NCBI RefSeq assembly: GCF_000005505.3
Contig: NC_016134.3
Location: forward strand, 19,642,370-19,706,369
DNA from: Brachypodium distachyon
Lineage: Eukaryota > Streptophyta > Magnoliopsida > Poales > Poaceae
Reading direction: 5' to 3'
DNA length: 64,000 nt
Below the pieces are notes generated by a model. That model saw only the letters and a list, made by a program, of their open reading frames with translations. It did no database searches and was not told the origin of the DNA. Below, in pieces: positions 1 through 11,296 of this stretch; position 1 is the first letter of the stretch, and every line of letters begins with the position of its first letter. The position numbers and the translations under genes were made by a program.

Positions 1-312
1 AAATTCCCTCTGCCCCTACCGTACTCCAGCTTGGTAGTTTCCACCGCCTGTCCAGGGTTGAGCCCTGGGATTTGACAGCGGACTTGAAAAGCCACCTACA
101 GACGCTTTACGCCCAATCATTCCAGATAACGCTTGCATCCTCTGTCTTATCGCGGCTACTGGCACAGAGTTAGCCGATGCTTATTCCTCAGATACCGTCA
201 TTGTTTCTTCTCCGAGAAAAGAAGTTGACGACCCGTAGGCCTTCCACCTCCATGCAGCATTGCTCCATCAGGCTTTCGCCCATTGCGGAAAATTCCCCGC
301 TGCTGCCTCCCA

Positions 313-357
<45 letters not shown>

Positions 358-627
358 TTCGGACCAGCTACTGATCATCGCCTTGGTAAGCTATTGCCTC
401 ACCAACTAGCTAATCAGACGCGAGCCCCTCCTTGGGCGGATTTCTCCTTTTGCTCCTCAGCCTACGGGGTATTAGCAACCGTTTCCAGTTGTTGTTCCCT
501 TCCCAAGGGAAGGTTCTTACGTGTTACTCACCCATTCGCCACTGGAAACACCACTTCCCGTTCGACTTGCATGTGTTAAGCATGCCGCCAGCATTCATCC
601 TGAGCCAGGATCGAACTCTCCATGAGA
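1..627 (-). rRNA. rrn16: Plastid 16S rRNA, 5' part only
   Basis: Reverse complement of the first ~627 nt of plastid small-subunit rRNA. The mature 5' end (TCTCATGGAGAGTTCGATCC on the minus strand) is at about 627, and conserved 16S blocks such as the complement of CTCCTACGGGAGGCAGCAG are visible at 303-320. The 3' remainder of the roughly 1.5-kb gene lies outside the window or is missing. As part of a nuclear insert it is not expected to make ribosomes. Protein-like ORFs over it are artefacts. Confidence 0.97.
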
Positions 628-857
628 TTCATAGTTGCATTACTTATCGCTTCCTTATTCGTAGACAAAGCGGATTCGGAATTATCTTTCCTTCCAAGGA
701 AAACTTGTATCCATGAGCTTCAGATTATTAGCCTGGAGTTCACCACCAGCAGTATAGCCAACCCTACCCTATCACGTCAATCCCACAAGCCTCTTATCCA
801 TTCTCGTTCGCTCGTGGCGGGGCAGTAAGTCAAAATAGAAAAAACTCACATTGGGTT

Positions 858-929
858 TAGGGATAATCAGGCTCGAACTGATGACTTCCACCACGTCAAG
901 GTGACACTCTACCGCTGAGTTATATCCCT
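858..929 (-). tRNA. trnV-GAC: Plastid tRNA-Val (GAC)
   Basis: A 72-nt cloverleaf on the minus strand. The acceptor stem pairs AGGGATA with TATCCCT, the anticodon loop carries GAC, and the T-loop reads TTCGAGC. It lies about 230 bp upstream of the 16S 5' end, its normal plastid position. It looks structurally intact, but plastid tRNA copies in the nucleus are usually not expressed. Confidence 0.96.
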
Positions 930-1303
930 TCCCCGTCCCATCGAGAAAGAGAATTAACGAATCCTAAGGCAAAGGGGCGAGAAACTCAAGGCCACTCTTC
1001 CTCCGGGCTTTCTTTCCGCACTATTATGGATAGTCAAATAATGGGAAAAGTTGGATTCAATTGTCAACCGGTCCTATCGAAAGTAGGATTGGCTATGGAT
1101 TCGAGCCATAGCACATGGTTTCATAAAATCTATACGATTTTCCCGATTTAAATCAAGCAAGTTTCCATGAAGAAGATCTTGTTCAGCATGTTCTATTCGA
1201 TACTGGTAGGAGAAGAACCTGACTCGGTATTCTTAAAAAAAGAGGGGAAGCAGAACCAAGTCAAGATGATATGGGTCACCCCTTCTTCTTGCGCCAAATA
1301 TCT
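930..1303. other. Plastid inverted-repeat spacer upstream of trnV
   Basis: Non-coding plastid sequence that normally lies upstream of trnV-GAC in the inverted repeat. No gene is visible. It ends abruptly at about 1303, where sequence homologous to the first codons of atpA begins, marking the first internal join of the insert. Confidence 0.7.
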
Positions 1304-1327
1304 TTCGTCGACTCGAAGAGTTGCCAT
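1304..1327 (-). pseudogene. atpA: atpA 5' fragment (first 8 codons)
   Basis: On the minus strand the 24 nt after the ATG at 1325-1327 encode MATLRVDE, the start of plastid ATP synthase CF1 alpha. The homology then stops and inverted-repeat spacer takes over, so the insert is cut inside atpA. The atpF reading frame ends 94 bp upstream, the normal atpF-atpA spacing and order. Confidence 0.8.
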
Positions 1328-1421
1328 TAGTGTTTCGTGACTCTTTTTTCTCGAAAGCTAAGGGGAAAAATAATGCCTAAATTCTAAACGAAAGTAGAAG
1401 CTCAAGGCCTTATTAATTTCA

Positions 1422-1829
1422 TTATCTCTTCCATTCCATGGACCCGAGAATGCCAATATTAGCACGAATCATACGGAAATGTAACTCGGTATTCAAACAA
1501 CTATTCAGAGTTCCTAGAGCTCCTTGTACGGCCTGCTGGAAAACCCGTTGTCGGACCTGATTCATTGCCCTTTGTTTTTCAAAATAAAGGGTTTCGTTTT
1601 TAGACTTTTCTAATTGTTCCAAACTAATAGAAGTAGCATTAATCAAATTTTATTTTTCTCGTTCTATCTCAGAGTATCCATTCATTCGATACTCATCCGC
1701 TTCTAGTTCGACTTTCTGTAATCGAATCCGAGCTTTTTCGAGCTGCTCAAAGGTCCCCCTACGCAATTCTTCCGAATTTCGAATAGTACTCAAGCTCCTC
1801 TGTTTTCGATTATCTAATAAATCTTTTAA
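1422..1829 (-). pseudogene. atpF: Plastid atpF exon 2 (ATP synthase CF0 subunit I), broken
   Basis: Minus-strand exon 2 of atpF, the membrane-anchored peripheral-stalk subunit b of plastid ATP synthase. The frame opens with [12 protein letters not shown] just after a group II intron acceptor near 1829 and ends at the normal stop (1422-1424) after MEWKR. The long helical region of the subunit is recognisable throughout. An in-frame TAA at 1650-1652 replaces an Ala codon of the usual EREKANLINATS segment, so a full protein cannot be made. Exon 1 is absent: the copy breaks at the exon 1/intron border near 2652. Confidence 0.93.
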
Positions 1830-2654
1830 TGAAAGTAGATTATCTTGCTATTAAGTTTACAACTTTTATGATCTCTTCCTGAACCAAACATGAATCTTTC
1901 GTTTCATTTGGCTCTCACGCTCCTTTTTTCTTTTTTTGCTATGGCTATTTCCATATCTTTTTTTTAAGTAATGAGCCTATCCTCTCTCTTCTATTTTATC
2001 TTTCTATTTCAATATACTGAAACCTGTATAAGATTAGATAAATATTAAGAGGACTCTTCCGCCTAGATAAAAATCTATCATGGTCAGCAAAGTTGTTTCT
2101 TTATTTGTATTTGCACTTTACTTAATAATTTCAATTTCATTAAGAAAAACTAATGAAATAAATAGAAAATGAATCGAAGTCTTTTTTTCCTTCAAATCCA
2201 AAAAATTTCTCTTTTTTTATTTTATACATAGGTTGTCGATTCGGCATTCGATAAAAAAGGGCAAGGTGCCACTTTTTTTCTAGTAAATAGTTCAAACCAT
2301 TTTATCGATATGAGTGTTCTATATCAGATAAATTCTACATTAGCTATTTTCCATTTAAAGCATTTCGGTACTAATACTAATATAGGTGTAGAAAGAGTAC
2401 CCCTTTTTTCCTGGACTTCAAGCAGTTTAGCTTTAACCGTGTTAGTAGTCTCACATTATTAGTTTATAGAGAATCAAAGTTGATTTACCAACGAGTCGTG
2501 AAATGCTATGGTTCTTCCATATGATTTCTGAATTTATTCAGAAGTAAATCGTCGAGATTGCGCACCCTTATTTATCTGAAAAATACTATGAAATATTCCA
2601 AAGTGCAGTCGGATAGATCCAACCTATTCTTGAAATAGACAACTCGCACACACT
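1830..2654 (-). other. atpF group II intron (plastid copy)
   Basis: AT-rich non-coding sequence between atpF exon 2 and the intron 5' end. The intron 5' region (GTGTGCGAG followed by TTGTCTATTTC on the minus strand) lies at about 2630-2651. Only about a dozen bases of sequence around the exon 1 boundary remain before the join to rps12. Confidence 0.8.
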
Positions 2655-2748
2655 TATTAGAAACGCAAGACAGCCAATACGAACAGCTAGAAAAACAGCC
2701 ACGCTTAAAGGATGTCCTCAGCGTCGAGGAACATGTGCTAGGGTGTAT
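2653..2748 (+). pseudogene. rps12: Plastid rps12 5' exon, truncated at its start
   Basis: Plus-strand sequence encoding LIRNARQPI followed by [20 protein letters not shown] codons, the trans-spliced first exon of ribosomal protein S12. It ends at 2748, immediately before the group II intron start GTGCGAC. The first six or so codons (MPT...KQ) are missing because the segment is joined to the atpF intron here. The three bases ACT at 2652-2654 fit both sources. A small frame disturbance occurs around 2681-2690 (CGAACAGC in place of CGAAACGC). It lies upstream of rpl20 as in plastid genomes. Confidence 0.9.
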
Positions 2749-3209
2749 GTGCGACTCGTTCAGATCATGACCTCAAAAAAAAATTGAAGTAGCCATGATT
2801 GGTACCAATGAATAGGATATAGCTTCTCTATCCTAGATTTCTATGATATATGGCATTTGTGGTTTCCTTTGGTGCAAATCCAGTTATCTAAATTGGAAAT
2901 AAGAAGCAATTCCTCCATTGGTAGCAAATAGTTATCCATTAAGCGGAGGAAAAAGTAATAAAAAAAAAAGGCTTATGTTCCTTTATCTTAAAAGAACGGA
3001 CTAACAGGGTCAGCTACTCAGCTAACTTTCATAATTAAATGCCGTCACTGTATGGATAACTCTTATTGTGAAAAGAGCTATTTACTCTATAATGGATAGG
3101 TAGAGCCAAAGAATGTGAACTATACAAGTTCACAATACCTTTTGATAAAAGAAGGGGCTCCGGTGTATAGAGAGGGCCTCGCCGTTTCAAAGGGAACCAT
3201 AGAAATGAT
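2749..3209 (+). other. Plastid rps12-rpl20 intergenic region
   Basis: Start of the trans-spliced rps12 intron followed by plastid spacer leading to rpl20. AT-rich, no gene visible. Short ORFs here have no recognisable content. Confidence 0.7.
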
Positions 3210-3305
3210 GGAACCCACTATTTTCTTAGTATCATTAGAATTAATTTGTTATTTTGCGGAACCCACTATTTTTTTAGTATCATTAGAATTAATTTGTTAT
3301 TTCGC
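3210..3305. repeat. 48-bp tandem duplication in plastid spacer
   Basis: Two adjacent 48-bp copies (3210-3257 and 3258-3305), each starting GGAACCCACTATTTT and ending with a TTTGTTATTT(C/T)GC-like segment, differing at about two positions. They lie in the spacer upstream of rpl20. Whether the duplication arose in the plastid or after transfer cannot be told from this sequence. Confidence 0.9.
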
Positions 3306-3478
3306 ATAGAAATAACTGAAGGGAGTAGAAAAAAAATCATGGTTGGGAAGGTTACTATAGCAAAAGCCATTGGAATTAATATTTTATATATCGGAATAAT
3401 TCGTTTTGTTATTAATGGGGAAAAGGATTGCTAAAAGAAGAGAAATCATTAGTTATTCATTAAGGTTAATTTGATTCA

Positions 3479-3838
3479 ATGACCAGAGTTTTGCGAGGAT
3501 ATATAGCCCGGAGACGACGAACAAAAATGCGTTCATTTCCCTCAAATTTTAGAGGGGCTCATTTAAGACTTAATCGAATGATTACCCAACAGGTAAAAAG
3601 AGCTTTTGTTTCCTCACATCGAGATAGAGGTAGGCAAAAGAGGGATTTTCGCCGTTTGTGGATCACTCGGATAAACGCAGCAACGCGGATATTTAAAGTA
3701 TTCGATAGTTATAGTAAATTAATACACAACCTATATAAGAAGAAATTGATTCTTAACCGTAAAATGCTTGCACAAGTCGCTGTATCAAATCCAAATAACC
3801 TTTACACGATTTCCAATAAAATCAAGATCATCAATTAA
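3479..3838 (+). CDS. rpl20: Plastid ribosomal protein L20 copy, intact frame
   Basis: A complete 119-aa frame starting [20 protein letters not shown] and ending KIKIIN, matching plastid 50S ribosomal protein L20 over its whole length and at the usual length. The basic N-terminus that binds 23S rRNA is preserved. It is convergent with rps18, the normal plastid arrangement. Despite the open frame, it sits in a nuclear insert without a visible transit peptide or nuclear promoter, so it is best treated as a non-functional nuclear copy that has not yet decayed. It may instead reflect a recent transfer. Confidence 0.93.
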   Translation: MTRVLRGYIARRRRTKMRSFPSNFRGAHLRLNRMITQQVKRAFVSSHRDRGRQKRDFRRLWITRINAATRIFKVFDSYSKLIHNLYKKKLILNRKMLAQVAVSNPNNLYTISNKIKIIN

Positions 3839-3965
3839 AAGGATAAGTAAAGTAATATACTGGAATAATAAAAACCGACTTCCCGGAGAGGGGACTCCCG
3901 GAAGACACAATAAATTAAGATTAAGTGGTAGGAATCAACGAGCTGGATTACTTTCGAATAAAACA

Positions 3966-4456
3966 TCAACAATCGGAACTTAAGTTCCGATTGTTGTTTC
4001 TTAAATTTTGGTTATAGTTTCTTACGTTTCGATTGGAACTGTACTTTTGCGTTAATTGAGGAATATGTCTATTTTTTCTGCGTCTAGAACCTGTAATTAT
4101 TGAAATTCACTGGGTTGAAATTGCTTTTTGTTCTCATAGTTATGAAATGGTAAGAAAGATAAAATACGAGCCTGTTTTATAGCAAGAGTAATTAATCGTT
4201 GTTGTTTCACGGTTAATCGATTTATTCGTCTCGATAATATTTTTCCCTGTTCACTAATAAATTGATTAATCAAACTCATGTTTCTATAATCAATTCGATC
4301 TCCCGGGCCAATCCGAGGACGCCTACGAAAAGGTTGTTTGGATTTACGAAAAGTTTGCTTGGATTTACGAAAGGGTTGCTTGGATTTATTAAAAGTTTGC
4401 TTGGATTTACAAAAGGGTTGCTTAGATTTAAGAAAAGGTTGTCTAGATGTATACAT
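3966..4456 (-). pseudogene. rps18: Plastid ribosomal protein S18 copy, frameshifted
   Basis: Minus-strand frame starting [15 protein letters not shown], with the N-terminal heptapeptide repeats (SKQPFRK-like, six or so copies) typical of grass plastid S18. The conserved core [21 protein letters not shown] follows, then [17 protein letters not shown]. Near 4100 the frame shifts and stops early after QPSEFQ. The normal C-terminus ([17 protein letters not shown]... ending LSSDC, stop at 3966-3968) continues in another frame. The span is 491 nt, one base short of a whole number of codons, consistent with a single-base deletion. Convergent with rpl20 and downstream of rpl33, as in plastids. Confidence 0.93.
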
Positions 4457-4764
4457 GATTTATTCCTTATTTGAAATTTTAAAATTAATAAAAGAAATTT
4501 AATTTCTTTATTTTATTAATTTAGGATCGAGAAGAAGTAGTCTTTCTTTGATCCATATCTTAATCTTATTTGATTCATATTCTTAATCTTATTTGATTCA
4601 TATTACAGTATATGAATACCCTCTAGACATATGAAATAATATCTACCTAAAATAATATGAGTTGATTTGTATTTTGTATTGTATCTATGTTTTATTTATG
4701 TATTAAATAAAATAGGAAGTTCTTACTCTTTCTGTTCTTTCGAAAGATCGAACACACGATCTTC

Positions 4765-4965
4765 CTATTTCTTTATTTCGTCATGAGTCATGTGCTTGCG
4801 ACAATAACGACAAAAAAATTTGAATTCTAATTGTCCGGGTGTATTGTGGCGATTCTTTTCAGTACTATATCTAGAAATTCCCGTCGATTCCTCATTGGCA
4901 CCTTTTCGAACACAACTGATGCATTCCAAAATAACTCTGATTCTAACCTCTTTCCCCTTGGCCAT
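4765..4965 (-). CDS. rpl33: Plastid ribosomal protein L33 copy, intact frame
   Basis: A 66-aa minus-strand frame starting [18 protein letters not shown] and ending MTHDEIKK, the normal length of plastid L33. The CxxC pair (CISC) and the second pair (CRYC) of this zinc-ribbon-like protein are kept, as is the [15 protein letters not shown] core. A few residues differ from the usual grass sequence (for example the [10 protein letters not shown] end), suggesting drift after transfer. Lies between psaJ and rps18 as in plastid genomes. Not expected to be expressed from the nucleus. Confidence 0.93.
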   Translation of the reverse strand: MAKGKEVRIRVILECISCVRKGANEESTGISRYSTEKNRHNTPGQLEFKFFCRYCRKHMTHDEIKK

Positions 4966-5325
4966 GAACCTCCTTTTCTTTTTGGTTGGATTGACTTAAC
5001 TTAATTCTTCTACTTATTCTTTTATTCTTCTATTATGAATCCGAAGAAGAAGAATAAAATCCATTAGAATATTTTTTTTTTGAAATTCTTAAATTAAGAA
5101 ATAAAAATAGAGAAAATAATTAAAGAATACAATCCTTGTCGAATTAGCAAAGATTTTGTTTGGAAATCCTTTCATTTAATTAGTCGGCCGGGCCTTTTTC
5201 TATGCTCTGATTTCTTTGGATATCGCTTTTAATTGAATTTCCGTTTTCCAAAATGGGATTTACCAAATATTTCATGACTCTGAGGTTCAGCCCAATCCAG
5301 CGTTTCGTTCTTTTTCCTTCCGATA

Positions 5326-5529
5326 CTAAAAAAAGATTGAAAAGGGTAAAAATTTCTTCATGTCATGAAGAATTCGATTTCTCGCATAGCAATAACTAGA
5401 ATTAAAAAAAGTGAACGACAAAGCATCTGGGAATAAACGATTAATTTCTATCAATAAACCTGCTAAAGAAGCAAACCATACAGTATTTAGCACAGGTGCT
5501 ACAGAGAGATATGTTTTTATATTCTGCAT
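5326..5529 (-). pseudogene. psaJ: Plastid psaJ copy (photosystem I subunit IX), stop lost
   Basis: The minus-strand frame begins [14 protein letters not shown] and carries the single membrane helix and the [14 protein letters not shown] segment of PsaJ, a ~42-44-aa photosystem I subunit. Near codon 42 a one-base loss in a T-run removes the normal stop, so the frame reads on to 67 residues with an unrelated tail. Substitutions in the helix region are further signs of decay. Upstream of rpl33 and divergent from trnP, the normal plastid context. Confidence 0.88.
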
Positions 5530-5867
5530 TGAAAATCCTCCTTCCTTATTGGAATACGTATATGATCAGAAACTCTTGCCCAAGAACGTTATGCTCTATA
5601 TGAAATAAACCATATAGACGAAATTTCCCTATCCCTAAAAAAGAAAAAGATGACACTCTTCTTCCTACACATTACCATGGTAATTTTTCTTTTATAGGCG
5701 AAATTCGATTGGATTTTAGATGTATATCATTCCTTGATTATATGAGATGAGACCAAAAAGAAGAAATGACGGGAGGGTTCTATATAGATAGAGAAAGAAG
5801 AAGAAAATTACGATATGGAAAAGAAGACAGGAATTGTTTACAATGGCATTGTACAACAATTTGGAAA
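5530..5867. other. Plastid psaJ-trnP spacer
   Basis: AT-rich plastid intergenic sequence between the divergent psaJ and trnP-UGG copies. No gene recognised. Confidence 0.65.
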
Positions 5868-5941
5868 AGGGATGTAGCGCAGCTTGGTAGCGCATTTGTT
5901 TTGGGTACAAAATGTCACAGGTTCAAATCCTGTCATCCCTA
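5868..5941 (+). tRNA. trnP-UGG: Plastid tRNA-Pro (UGG)
   Basis: A 74-nt cloverleaf. Acceptor arms AGGGATG and CATCCCT pair, the anticodon is TGG within TTTTGGGTA, and the T-loop reads TTCAAAT. In its normal plastid place between psaJ and trnW. Structurally intact in this nuclear copy. Confidence 0.96.
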
Positions 5942-6081
5942 CCTATTACTTATTTCTTCTTTATGGGCAGTAGCGAAGAGATTGATTAAAGGTAAAGTGG
6001 GTATAACTTGAATTTGTGCAGACTATACGTACATGAGATACGTTAGGAGTAGAAAAGAGTTTTCTTTTTGAATGAATGACA

Positions 6082-6155
6082 ATGCTCTTAGTTCAGTTCG
6101 GTAGAACGCGGGTCTCCAAAACCCGATGTCGTGGGTTCAAATCCTACAGAGCGTG
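6082..6155 (+). tRNA. trnW-CCA: Plastid tRNA-Trp (CCA)
   Basis: A 74-nt tRNA with anticodon CCA (TCTCCAAAA loop) and T-loop TTCAAAT. The first two acceptor bases read AT where plastid trnW normally has GC. These transitions still allow A-U and U-G pairing with the 3' arm. Followed by petG on the other strand as in plastids. Confidence 0.95.
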
Positions 6156-6288
6156 ATTCCATTTATCTTATGTCGAACCAGAGTAAAGTAAATTAACAAA
6201 AGAAAGTTGAATTGAGTTGAATTGCAACTCCAATTTGACCTCCTCCAGACCAAGGAGGAGGTCAATCAAAAAAAAAAATATTACTCAA

Positions 6289-7329
<1,041 letters not shown>

Positions 7330-8640
7330 TCAGTTTGGAAGGCAAAATAGAGGGCAATGAAAGAATTATATGGTGATCTCGCGAACACCTTCAGGATGTT
7401 GTATTGTTTCAAGGCCGAGGTGGAAAAGAGATCTCTGGGCAGTTTTGTAGAGATAGATACTGAAGTAACGGAGGATGGCAAAGTGTGTTTCTCCAGGTTT
7501 TTTACGGTCTTGAAGCCTTGCACAGATGGCTTCGAAGCAAGCTGCCGGACGTATCTCAGCATAGCCTCGTCATTTCTGAGTGGCACCTGGAATGGGTAAT
7601 TGGCAGCATGCAACGCTCTAGATGGACACAACTGGATGTATCCTTTGGCAATTGGTCTATTAAAATTCTGATACAGAATCTTTATGGACATGGTTCATGA
7701 TGCAGCTCAAGAGGTGCATAGGAATTTGCACAAATGCGTGTAAATGCTTAGAGAACATTGTGAAGAGCGTATTTCCCCACGCAGAAAATAAGGAGTGCTT
7801 CCGCGGTTTGTGGTAACTTGATCCAAAACTTCAAAGGAGAAGAATTTGAGCGCATGTTATCAGATTGGTATGATTTTGGAAAAATGTCCTGATTTTGGTG
7901 CATGGCTGACCAGCAACCATTCTCGGATATGGTACAGGTCTAGATTTAACAGCGATATAAAAGTGCGATCATATCAACAACAACTTGGCAGAAAGTTTTC
8001 ATAGCTGGGTAAGGGATGTGAAGGATTTGCCAGTGCACGAAATGGTTGACCAAATCAGGGTGAAGATAATGTGCCTCTTCATCAAGAGATCAATGATTGG
8101 TGAGTTTTTGTAGGGGGGTAAGCTTTCGGCAGTGGTTCAACAGGTGGTCAACAGAAGCAGACAGGTCGTACACTTGGCTGTTGAGTCGTCTTCAGCGTGG
8201 GTTGCTGAGGTTAAAGATATCAGAACTAATACTTTCCATGTTGTGGACACTAACCTGCAAGAATGCACATGCCTTGAGTGGCAACATACAGGAAAACCTT
8301 GTCACCATACCCTGTTTCTTTTGGCTTCCAAATCTAAACTCAGGATGGGAGATTACTTGCATGAGTACTACTCAGTTGCCAGATTCAAGGCAGCATATGC
8401 CAGCCCCATTCCACCGCTTGCAGAACAGACTCAATGGCCTGAGGTTGACATAGAATTTACTCTATGTGCTCCCCTAGCTGGAAGGATTTCCAAGCGTCGT
8501 ATGACTCCGGTAAGGCCAGAGTATGTTAACGGCTCACTAGTTTATGATGTTTTTGCTTATTTATTTGCAGCTTCATGATTAATAGATTGCTTGCGTGAAT
8601 TTATAGGTTGGTTGAAACCAATAGCCCCTGCCAGGCGAAA
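7330..8640 (+). mobile_element. Mutator-like (MULE) transposase, decayed C-terminal two thirds
   Basis: Plus-strand fragments in order match plant MULE transposases. First comes GSFVEIDTEVTEDGKVCFSR with the CRTYLSI.SSFLSGTWNG block (about 7435-7600). Then LAACNALDGHNWMYPLAIG (7600-7660), NNLAESFHSWVRDVKDLPVHE (about 7978-8043), and finally a SWIM zinc finger with CTCLEWQHTGKPCHH at about 8264-8313. The C-terminal YSVARFKAAYASPI tail closes the series. In-frame stops (for example at about 7596 and 7675) and frame changes separate the blocks, so no active transposase is encoded. Terminal inverted repeats were not found. Imperfect repeats built on ATGAAATGTGAT follow at 8660-8735. Confidence 0.85.
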
Positions 8641-8972
8641 AGAATGAGGAGCCGTAAGGATGAAATGTGATGTTGTAACTATGAAATGTGATACAAGGCA
8701 GCAAAGTCATGTAACTATGAAATGTAATTGTTGTAATTGTATGTGTAGGCACTATTATTCTTTCTTAATCAGTTGTAAGATTTCATATTCGTGGTGTGCA
8801 CAAACATCTCTTAGAATAGTCAGAATAAAGCTACGGCATTATATAAAGTGTATACGCTAAACATGACTAAAAGTCTTTCAACCATAGTAGATAATTAGAG
8901 TCTTACAATCAGAGGATTAACAACATAGAGACAATAACTAAAGGCTTTCAACCATAGGAGAAACAACATAGT

Positions 8973-9752
8973 CTAACGGCGGTCTTCATCTTCAAGAGCG
9001 TTGACAAACACCTCATTGACAAGGACGGTAACAGGATAGGACAACGTGCGCTTCGCACTCAGACAAAGCGGCGACGAATGGTGCTTCTCCTCGTCCTTTG
9101 TGTCATCATTCATGGATGGTAGTGGCTCCGGAATCTCCACTGTCAAGCTCTTCGACAGAGATGGATCATGAAGCCATGCCCAGAACCTGACTTCAAGTCG
9201 TTCCCTGCTACGCGGAAGCATCGTCATCTCGGTCTCAAGCTCGCCTCCTAGCCAGTTTGCAACTAGCTTCAACATTTGTTCGTCCAATACATCTGACCAG
9301 AGACCAAACAAACTAAAGTCCTCCAGATACCCTAGCGTGGAAGGGGTTGCACGTAAGCCAGGAAACCAGCGGCCGAATTTCACCTCGCCGTCGACGCACA
9401 GCACAAGCTCGGCTCTTTCCAGAATGGATGTGCAATCCTGGGGCCTCCTAAGAGTGACAAGGTAAAAGCCCGGCACACATACCTGCACTCGCATTGTTCC
9501 AAGGCCTTGCCGGAAGGCGCATTGGATGGCAGACTCCAGGTGCATAGCCGACACCTCCAGGACACCTTGGGGGAAGGGGATGTTCCAAGTCGTATTGGAT
9601 GGCGGCATAATAGTTGCAACGAGGGCGTGGCTGAGAAGCCAAGCTCCTTTCTTTTGCATCCCTGTAGTGCGGGACACCACGATGTGCCTGCTTTCCGGCC
9701 GACGGCGCTCTTCCACGAAGTGGCTGATAAGCCTAGCTCCGCTGCTGGACAT
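8973..9752 (-). CDS. Hypothetical 259-aa protein, possibly transposon-associated
   Basis: An uninterrupted minus-strand frame starting MSSSGARLISHFVEERRR. I do not recognise it with confidence. The middle part (FYLVTLRRPQDCTSILERAELVL, then FGRWFPGLRATPS and GLWSDVLDEQMLKLVANWLGG) has the feel of the DUF4283-like, nucleic-acid-binding proteins common in grass repeat regions, but that is only an impression. The N-terminus is basic, the C-terminus acidic then basic. It lies just downstream of the MULE remnant on the opposite strand, so capture by or association with a MULE is possible. No intron signal or convincing promoter was identified. It could be a single-exon gene or one exon of a longer one. 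Confidence 0.4.
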   Translation of the reverse strand: MSSSGARLISHFVEERRRPESRHIVVSRTTGMQKKGAWLLSHALVATIMPPSNTTWNIPFPQGVLEVSAMHLESAIQCAFRQGLGTMRVQVCVPGFYLVTLRRPQDCTSILERAELVLCVDGEVKFGRWFPGLRATPSTLGYLEDFSLFGLWSDVLDEQMLKLVANWLGGELETEMTMLPRSRERLEVRFWAWLHDPSLSKSLTVEIPEPLPSMNDDTKDEEKHHSSPLCLSAKRTLSYPVTVLVNEVFVNALEDEDRR

Positions 9753-9839
9753 GGAAATGCGAGGAAGGGGATTTGGGATCTAGGGATTTGGCAATTTGGA
9801 AATGGGGCAGGGGGGAGGAAGGGGGTGGGGGGTTGGGGT

Positions 9840-9966
9840 TTTGGTAGGGTATTCCGACCAGGTTGGCCTCGGTCCCGACCAGGCAAGGCTCAGATCGGAT
9901 CAGGTGCGGCTCGGTCCCTACAAGGTGAAGCTCGGGATGGATCAAGTGCGGCTCGATCGGAATCTT
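9840..9966. repeat. Imperfect ~25-bp GC-rich direct repeats
   Basis: Four or five degenerate units built on GGTGCGGCTCGGTC / GGTGAAGCTCGGGATGGATCA upstream (on the minus strand) of the 259-aa ORF. No coding meaning seen. Confidence 0.5.
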
Positions 9967-10023
9967 TGTCGGTCTGGACTCATTGGGTCCAAAACGGCCA
10001 AAAAGTTGTAGACATTTTAACAA

Positions 10024-11296
10024 TTAGGAGCCAGAAAAAACCAAACCATCTCCAAATGAGCCACAACTTTTCCATCGAGAACTAGATTGAAAATGACTAG
10101 GAAAAGCGAAGTTTCATAAATTTTTGGGTCCATCAGCCTATTACTGGATTAAATTTTAGCAAAATGCGTATATATTCATTTAAATGATAGTATATAACAG
10201 CATACTTCAAAAAAGGTCAGACCCTTTACAAAAAAAAACCTTGGAATGATGTATTGAGTCCAGCAAAAATATGTTCTAACCGATATGATGAAATGCTTTG
10301 AGTGCTCCTCAACTAATGCAGTTTGCTAATTTCATCACTAAATCATGTTTTCAGATCGTTTCTAAAGCCAATCATGATAAACTACTTTAACATTAGAGGG
10401 GCTTACACCTAGATTATCACTACATGTGGGTCGATTACGGTTTCATTCATTGCATAATTGACCCGGTTATTTGTAAATTCCCATCAAAAAAATGGGAAAA
10501 CACTATTTGTACTCTGGCGGAAAGCCTTATTCTCTTTCATACTATTCATTCATGAAAAAAGAAATAGCATGTCTTGTATACAACCTAAATCGTGTTGGCA
10601 TTTCACACGCTTTTGGTAAAATAGTGAAATATGTACTCTATTTGATCGTAAAACGCCCTAGAAGTTTATGATTTAGACAAATGCCCCCACCTATTTTGAA
10701 CAGCACCGTGACTTTCTTGTACTCGGAGGGATCGATCTCCAGTCCAACACCACTTTGACTTTCTTGTACACCACAAGACCAGCACGTGACTAAAGGAGCA
10801 CACGACAGAATGGCGCACGGGGCCACCCAAAGGCATGGAAGGCATATACTAGTACCTATCTAGTCCAATCCCCGCTTTATTACCCTTCTGCACACCTGTT
10901 CCATCTACTTCCTTCGTATTTTATTTTTGAGGGAAAATGTTGTTGATGGGTAGTTGACTTCGGTGGGGCCAGAATGCATAGGGACTTGTGCGGCTAGTAG
11001 TGGACTGCTGCACCAACTTACGCATTCAATGCAGAATTCAAAACAACGATGAACCGGTTTGCTACTAGGTAAAAACCACCGACTTCCATTTCCCTTTTTT
11101 TTACTCTCTTTCACATATTTTCATTGATGATACACGACGTATGGAACCTAATTGGCGTCTCTTTCTTTCCAGTTTGATGCCACTATATTTACTGCACAGC
11201 GCTCTGGATAAATCCAGAAACCACCACTGCATACGCACAACCTTTCCTCTTCCCCCAAATCCACATCGCAGTTGCTTCTACTCATTGCTCGTAGCA
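10024..11296. other. No gene seen
   Basis: Low-complexity AT-rich intergenic DNA. Only short, unsupported ORFs on both strands. It may include the promoter of the pseudogene that starts at 11,297. Confidence 0.5.

Noticed and set aside
343..828. Overlapping ORFs of 68-94 codons at the left end
   Set aside because: They lie on the antisense of plastid 16S rRNA and its upstream spacer. No protein coding is supported.
9507..10085. 192-codon plus-strand ORF
   Set aside because: Shadow of the minus-strand 259-aa frame and of the GC-rich repeats next to it. No recognisable domain.
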